A program made the position numbers and the translations under genes. This document shows positions 6,220 through 10,350 of a stretch of 10,350 nt of DNA, piece after piece (within the stretch, counting starts at the first letter, position 1; every line of letters starts with the position of its first letter). Source of the DNA: Verrucomicrobiota bacterium (GTDB lineage: Bacteria > Verrucomicrobiota > Verrucomicrobiia > Opitutales > Opitutaceae); contig JAFAAS010000171.1 of the NCBI GenBank assembly GCA_023426435.1, positions 1 to 10,350 on the forward strand, read 5' to 3'. The notes below the pieces were generated by a model. That model was not told the origin of the DNA, ran no database searches, and was given only the letters and a program-made list of their open reading frames with translations.

Positions 6220-8856
6220 ATGCGCCCCCGCCTTCTTCTTCGCCACATCACCTTCCTCCTGCTCCTCGCCGCCACCGGCTTCGCGCAGCAGGTCACCGTC
6301 CATCACTCCTCCGACGCCGGCCCCATCCTCTTCGGCGCCGCCGAACTTCGCGCCGCCCTCGCCGCGAAAAACCCCACCACGCCCGCCGTCATCCATCTCG
6401 AACTCGCCTCCTCCACCACCGCCCAACCGCTCTCCGCCCCCAACACCTTCAGCTCTCCTCCCGCCTGCACCCGCCCCGAAAGTTTCAACATCCGCCTCGC
6501 CCGCGTTTCTTCCACCACCGCTCCCCGCCAAATCTACATCTTCGGCCACGACGCCGCCGGCGTCATGTATGGCGCCCTCGAAGCCGCCGAAATCATCCGC
6601 ACCGCCGGACTCGACGCGCTCACCGACACCGACCAGTCGCCCCACTTCGCCACGCGCGGCATCAAGTTCAACCTCCCCCTCGACGCCCGCACGCCCAGCT
6701 ACACCGACGCCGGCGAATCCGCCCAACAAAACATCGCCTCCGTCTGGGACCTCTCCTTCTGGCGCGACTACATCGATCGGCTCGCCCGCGACCGCTACAA
6801 TCTCGTCTCACTCTGGAATCTCCACCCGTTCCCCTCCCTCGTCCGCGTCCCCGAATACCCCGACGTCGCCCTCGCCGACGTCCACCGCTCCACCGCCAAG
6901 TGGAACGAATACTACCACACCTGGGCCACCGGCCTCGACGCCCCCGAGCTCCTCAACCAGGTCGAGGTCCTCAAGCAGCTCTCGATCGACGAAAAAATCG
7001 CCTTCTGGCGCGAGGTCATGAGCTACGGCCGCTCCCGCAACGTGAGCTTCTACTTCATCACGTGGAATGTCTTCACCAACGGCACCGCCGGCCGCTACGG
7101 CCTCACACCCGACTGGTCCAACCCCACCACCGCCGATTACTTTCGCCGCAGCGTCCGCGAACTCATCCTCACCTACCCGCTCCTCGCCGGCATCGGTCTC
7201 ACCACCGGCGAAAACATGCCCGACGCCACCGCCGCCCAAAAAGAAGACTGGGCCTTCCGCACCTACGGCCAGGGCGTCCTCGACGCGCTCGCCCTCCAAC
7301 CCGATCGCAAACTCACCTTCATCCACCGCCAGCACGAAGCCGCCGCCGCCGAAATCGCCCAACGCTTCGCCCCGCTCATCCAACACCCCAACATCGAATT
7401 CACCTACAGCTTCAAATACGCCGAAGCCCACGCCCTCAGCTCCACCACCCAAAACTTCCACACGAATTTCCTCCGCGACGTCGGCGACCAACCCGTCCTC
7501 TGGACGCTCCGCAACGACGACTCCTACGTCTTCCGCTGGGCCGCCCCCGACTTCGTCCGCGATTTCATTCGCAACATGCCGACGCACCCCACGCGGGGCT
7601 TCTACTACGGTTCCGACCAGTGGATCTGGGCGCGCGACTTCCTCGACCTCCATCGCTCGCCCGACGCCCCGCGCCAGCTCGAGCACGACAAACACTGGCT
7701 CCACTGGCTCCTGTGGGGACGTTTTGGATACAACCCCAACCTCTCCGACGATCGCCTCACCGCCCTCGTCGCCGACCGCTTCGCCATCTCCACCGCCGAC
7801 GCCTCCACGCTCCTCGCCGCCTGGCAGGACGCCTCGATGATCTATCCGCTCGTCACCGGCTTCCACTGGGGCCGCTTCGATTTCCAATGGTATATCGAAG
7901 CCTCGAAGGGTCGGCCCGAACCCGCTCAAACCCCCACCGGCTTCCACGATCTCAACCGCTTCATCTCCCTCCCGCCCCACCCCGCCACCAACAACGTATC
8001 CATTCCTCACTACGTCGCTGCGCTGCAGAAAAACGAAACTCCCCCAGGCACCACGCCTCCTCAACTCGTCCAACAACTCCACACCCACGCCGACCGCGCC
8101 CTCGCCTTCCTCTCTCGCCCTTCAAGTTTATCCACATCGTCCACCTCCCCCGAACTCCGCCAAACCCTCGCCGACATCCGCATCGTCGCCCACCTCGGCA
8201 AACACTACGCCCATAAAATCGCCGCCGCCACCGAGCTCGCCCTCCTCCGCGAAACGCTCAACCCCACGCACCGCGACCGCCTCGCCACCGAGCTCAACGC
8301 CGCCGCCCTCCACTGGCGCACATTCTCCTCGCTCGCCCTCGCCGACTACAAAAACCCCGTCTGGATGAACCGCGTCGGCCACGTCGACTGGCGCCAGCTC
8401 TACAGCTCCGTCCTCTACGATCTCACCACCACCGGCTCGCCTGTATCCATTCCTTCAATGCAGCCGTCGCCCGGCGGCACGGTCCTCGAGGCCGAGGACG
8501 CCCGCGTCGACCGCGCCGCCCTTCGCAACGACATTCCCGGTTTCACCGGCGCCGGCTACCGCGACTTCGCCGGCTCCCAAGGCCGCCGCTGGATTGAGTG
8601 GACTTACCACGCGCCCACCACCGGCCGCTACATCCTCGAATTCCGCTACGCGATGCGCCGCCACGACAGCGAAGACGCCGCCCTCCACGTCAACGGCCAC
8701 CCCGCCACCTCGCTCACTCTCTGGCCCACCGGCTCCCTTCAAAGCTGGGCCTGGGATCGCGTCGTCGTCGATCTCTCCGCCGGTCCCAACACGATCCGCC
8801 TCCATCCCCCTCTCGGCCCCAACATCGACCACCTCAACATCCTCCGTTTCGACTGA
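6220..8856 (+). CDS. Secreted glycoside-hydrolase-like protein with C-terminal CBM6/CBM35-type module
   Basis: The product has 878 residues. A signal peptide covers about 1-22 (LLLRHITFLLLLAATGFA). Residues about 25-140 look like the alpha/beta domain that precedes the barrel in GH20 and GH67 enzymes, with the typical IYIFGHDAAGVMYGALEAAE near 107-126. The core opens with HFATRGIKFNLPLD (R146) and continues with FWRDYIDRLARDRYNLVSLWN, consistent with a (beta/alpha)8 barrel to about 560. GIGLTTGEN carries E331, a candidate catalytic acid. A helical region precedes the C-terminal module at about 755-878 (VLEAEDARVD, then GYRDFAGS, W and Y positions, ending IDHLNILRF), a clear CBM6/CBM35-like beta-sandwich. 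Such proteins are often annotated only as carbohydrate-binding family 6. I do not know the substrate. The longer open frame upstream of 6220 is not used, because it overlaps the GH5 gene and lacks a signal peptide. Confidence 0.85.
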   Translation: MRPRLLLRHITFLLLLAATGFAQQVTVHHSSDAGPILFGAAELRAALAAKNPTTPAVIHLELASSTTAQPLSAPNTFSSPPACTRPESFNIRLARVSSTTAPRQIYIFGHDAAGVMYGALEAAEIIRTAGLDALTDTDQSPHFATRGIKFNLPLDARTPSYTDAGESAQQNIASVWDLSFWRDYIDRLARDRYNLVSLWNLHPFPSLVRVPEYPDVALADVHRSTAKWNEYYHTWATGLDAPELLNQVEVLKQLSIDEKIAFWREVMSYGRSRNVSFYFITWNVFTNGTAGRYGLTPDWSNPTTADYFRRSVRELILTYPLLAGIGLTTGENMPDATAAQKEDWAFRTYGQGVLDALALQPDRKLTFIHRQHEAAAAEIAQRFAPLIQHPNIEFTYSFKYAEAHALSSTTQNFHTNFLRDVGDQPVLWTLRNDDSYVFRWAAPDFVRDFIRNMPTHPTRGFYYGSDQWIWARDFLDLHRSPDAPRQLEHDKHWLHWLLWGRFGYNPNLSDDRLTALVADRFAISTADASTLLAAWQDASMIYPLVTGFHWGRFDFQWYIEASKGRPEPAQTPTGFHDLNRFISLPPHPATNNVSIPHYVAALQKNETPPGTTPPQLVQQLHTHADRALAFLSRPSSLSTSSTSPELRQTLADIRIVAHLGKHYAHKIAAATELALLRETLNPTHRDRLATELNAAALHWRTFSSLALADYKNPVWMNRVGHVDWRQLYSSVLYDLTTTGSPVSIPSMQPSPGGTVLEAEDARVDRAALRNDIPGFTGAGYRDFAGSQGRRWIEWTYHAPTTGRYILEFRYAMRRHDSEDAALHVNGHPATSLTLWPTGSLQSWAWDRVVVDLSAGPNTIRLHPPLGPNIDHLNILRFD

Positions 8857-8866
8857 TCCCCCACTC

Positions 8867-8892
8867 ATGGAGGCGCGGTGCCCCCACCGCGC
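8867..8892. repeat. 26-bp palindromic intergenic repeat, copy 2
   Basis: This is an exact copy of 3064-3089 in the same orientation, with 8-bp arms GCGCGGTG (8873-8880) and CACCGCGC (8885-8892) around CCCC. It begins 10 bases after the stop of the 878-residue GH-like gene and 57 bases before the ThuA start. The flanks differ from copy 1, so the repeat unit is sharply bounded. There is no T-tract. Confidence 0.75.
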
Positions 8893-8948
8893 GTTCAACC
8901 TCCGAATCCGTCACCTCATCCACGCGTCTCCCCCCAACCACCCCACCC

Positions 8949-9830
8949 ATGCTCCACCGCCTTCTCTTCACGTCCTTCACGCTCCTCACCGCGATCGCCA
9001 CCTCCGCCTCCGCCGACACCCCGCTGAAAGCCCTCATCCTCACGGGCCAAAACAATCACGACTGGAAACTCACCACCCCACTTCTCGAAAAAGCCCTCGC
9101 CGACACCGGCCTCTTCACCGTCGACATCGCTGTCTCTCCACCCAAGGGCGGCGACATGTCCACGTTCCGACCCAACTTTTCCGACTACGCCGTAGTGATT
9201 TCCAACTACACCGGCGACACCTGGCCGGCCGAAACCAAGTCCGCCTTCGTCGACTACGTTCGCAAGGGCGGCGGTTTCGTCGTCGTTCACTCCGCCAGCA
9301 ACGCCTTCCCCGACTGGCCCGAATACAACGCCATCTGCGGCCTCGGCGGCTGGGAGGGTCGCAACGAACGCTGGGGCCCGTGGATTTACTGGGACCAAAA
9401 AATCATCCGCGACCTTTCGCCCGGCAAAGGCGGCGATCACGGGCCCGTTCACGCGTTCACGATCGATGTCCGCGAAACCGATCACCCGATCACCCACGGC
9501 CTCCCCTCCCGCTTCGCGCACGCCGCCGACGAGCTCTACAACCGCCTCCGCGGTCCCGCCGAAAATCTCACCGTCCTCGCCACGGCCCACGACAAACCCG
9601 TCGCTCCCGCATCCTCCGGCCGCCACGAACCCATCCTCTTCACCGTCACCTACGGCACCGGGCGCGTCTTCCACACGACACTCGGGCACGTCCGCGGCGA
9701 CCCCACCGCCATGCGCAGCGTCGCCTTCATCGCCACCTTCCAACGCGGCGCCGAATGGGCCGCCACCGGCAAAGTCACTCAACAACTCCCCTCCGACTTC
9801 CCCGACGCCTCCTCCCCCCGCCTCCGGTAA
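8949..9830 (+). CDS. Exported ThuA-domain protein
   Basis: The 293-residue product has a signal peptide at 1-22 (FTLLTAIATSASA|DTP). The rest is a single ThuA domain, a class I glutamine amidotransferase-like fold found in trehalose-utilisation and many polysaccharide-related proteins. Family landmarks are KALILTGQNNHDWKLTTPLLE at the start, YAVVISNYTGDTW, a Gly-rich strand GGGFVVVHSASNAFPDWPEY, GGWEGRNERWGPW, the DHPITHGLP stretch, and the closing ILFTVTYGTGRVFHTTLGH. Length is usual for a stand-alone ThuA. The biochemical role of ThuA is unsettled; some members act on oxidised sugars such as 3-keto-glycosides. Its position behind two glycosidase-type genes supports a role in sugar handling. 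Start chosen by the signal peptide; no Shine-Dalgarno precedes it. The 92-base gap from the upstream gene, with a repeat in it, leaves co-transcription open. Confidence 0.88.
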   Translation: MLHRLLFTSFTLLTAIATSASADTPLKALILTGQNNHDWKLTTPLLEKALADTGLFTVDIAVSPPKGGDMSTFRPNFSDYAVVISNYTGDTWPAETKSAFVDYVRKGGGFVVVHSASNAFPDWPEYNAICGLGGWEGRNERWGPWIYWDQKIIRDLSPGKGGDHGPVHAFTIDVRETDHPITHGLPSRFAHAADELYNRLRGPAENLTVLATAHDKPVAPASSGRHEPILFTVTYGTGRVFHTTLGHVRGDPTAMRSVAFIATFQRGAEWAATGKVTQQLPSDFPDASSPRLR

Positions 9831-9882
9831 ACGCGAACCCGCCCGCGCTCCCTTCCCTCCCAACCCCTATGACTTAGTTACT

Positions 9883-9940
9883 TGCATCCATTCCCAATTT
9901 CCGGCGTCCAATCCCCTGCCGCATTCACTTTGTGGATGCA
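9883..9940. promoter_or_regulatory. 8-bp inverted repeat in the leader/promoter of the Dabb gene
   Basis: A perfect inverted repeat, TGCATCCA (9883-9890) and TGGATGCA (9933-9940), flanks 42 bases upstream of the Dabb start at 9980. The local sequence from 9870 to 9935 is less GC-rich than the rest, as a promoter would be. A weak candidate is TTGCAT (9882-9887) and TCCAAT (9906-9911) with 18 bases between. The repeat could be a paired operator or the base of an mRNA stem. Confidence 0.3.
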
Positions 9941-9979
9941 GCGGGTAAAAACCCAAACCCCAACCTCACACAGAAAAAC

Positions 9980-10350
9980 ATGAAGAAACTGATCACCTCC
10001 CTCCTCGCCGCCGGCCTCCTGCTCGGTGCCACCGCGCTCACGAGCCATGCCGCCGAAACGACGCCCAAATCCGTCATTCACGTCGTGACCGTCTCCTGGA
10101 AAGCCGGCACCACCCCCGAGCAAATCCAGGCCGCCCTCGACGGCGTGAAGGCCCTCCCCAAGAACTTCCCCGGCATCACCCGCGTGTGGCCCAAGTCCAT
10201 CAAGGTCCAGGGCGGCAAGACCAACGCCATCGTCATGGAGTTCGCCAACGAACAGGCGCTGAAAGACTATTCCGGCAGCGACGCCCAGAAGGAATGGTAT
10301 AAGGCCTACACCCCCATCCGCGAATCGAGCACCACGTTCGACATCACGAA
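9980..10350 (+). CDS. Exported Dabb (stress-responsive alpha/beta-barrel) domain protein, 3' end cut by window
   Basis: The visible 123 residues begin with a signal peptide at about 1-24 (KKLITSLLAAGLLLGATAL, cleavage near SHA|AE). They continue as one Dabb domain: SVIHVVTVSWKAGTTPEQ with the conserved early His, the helix IQAALDGVKALPKNF, FPGITRVW, a strand NAIVMEFANEQALKDY, and DAQKEWYKAYTPIRESSTTFDI. Dabb domains are small dimeric ferredoxin-like barrels; exported versions are common in planctomycetes and verrucomicrobia and their role is unknown. The end of the domain is reached, so only a few residues and the stop are likely missing. The start ATG is preceded by an A-rich CACAGAAAAAC leader with no Shine-Dalgarno, a pattern seen in well-expressed genes of Bacteroidota. 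The gene stands 149 bases from ThuA and probably has its own promoter. Confidence 0.88.
   Translation, partial: MKKLITSLLAAGLLLGATALTSHAAETTPKSVIHVVTVSWKAGTTPEQIQAALDGVKALPKNFPGITRVWPKSIKVQGGKTNAIVMEFANEQALKDYSGSDAQKEWYKAYTPIRESSTTFDIT

Overview
The window looks like a piece of a GC-rich Verrucomicrobiota chromosome, most likely from the Opitutales/Opitutaceae. The reasons are the GC-rich code, start codons without Shine-Dalgarno sequences, a TonB receptor with a TonB-box-like LFEVTG stretch, and a set of secreted carbohydrate-active, ThuA and Dabb proteins. This placement is inference; there is no rRNA or marker gene here.

Left part (1-3100): a complete outer-membrane TonB-dependent receptor lies on the minus strand. 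Upstream of it is a clear thiamine pyrophosphate (TPP) riboswitch with a plausible switching hairpin, which points to thiamine or a thiamine precursor as the cargo rather than iron. Further upstream is a strong minus-strand intrinsic terminator, preceded by about 200 bases of unexplained non-coding sequence. Then come a small plus-strand gene for a 60-residue single-pass membrane protein and a palindromic repeat.

Middle part (3101-6088): a secreted DUF885 putative zinc peptidase (minus strand) is divergent from a secreted GH5 glycoside hydrolase (plus strand). The GH5 gene ends at a textbook intrinsic terminator.

Right part (6089-10350): three further plus-strand genes for exported proteins follow. 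They are an 878-residue glycoside-hydrolase-like protein with a C-terminal CBM6/CBM35-type module, a ThuA-domain protein, and a Dabb-domain protein cut by the window end. With GH5 they look like a loosely spaced set for plant or algal polysaccharide use, each probably with its own promoter, since gaps are about 90-180 bases and a terminator separates the first two. A second exact copy of the palindromic repeat lies behind the 878-residue gene.

Across the window the plus strand is strongly C-rich whichever strand is coding, so plus-strand genes use C-ending codons and minus-strand genes use G-ending codons. The most informative observation is the TPP riboswitch on the TonB receptor, followed by the uncharacterised GH-like enzyme and the orphan terminator with its unexplained upstream RNA.
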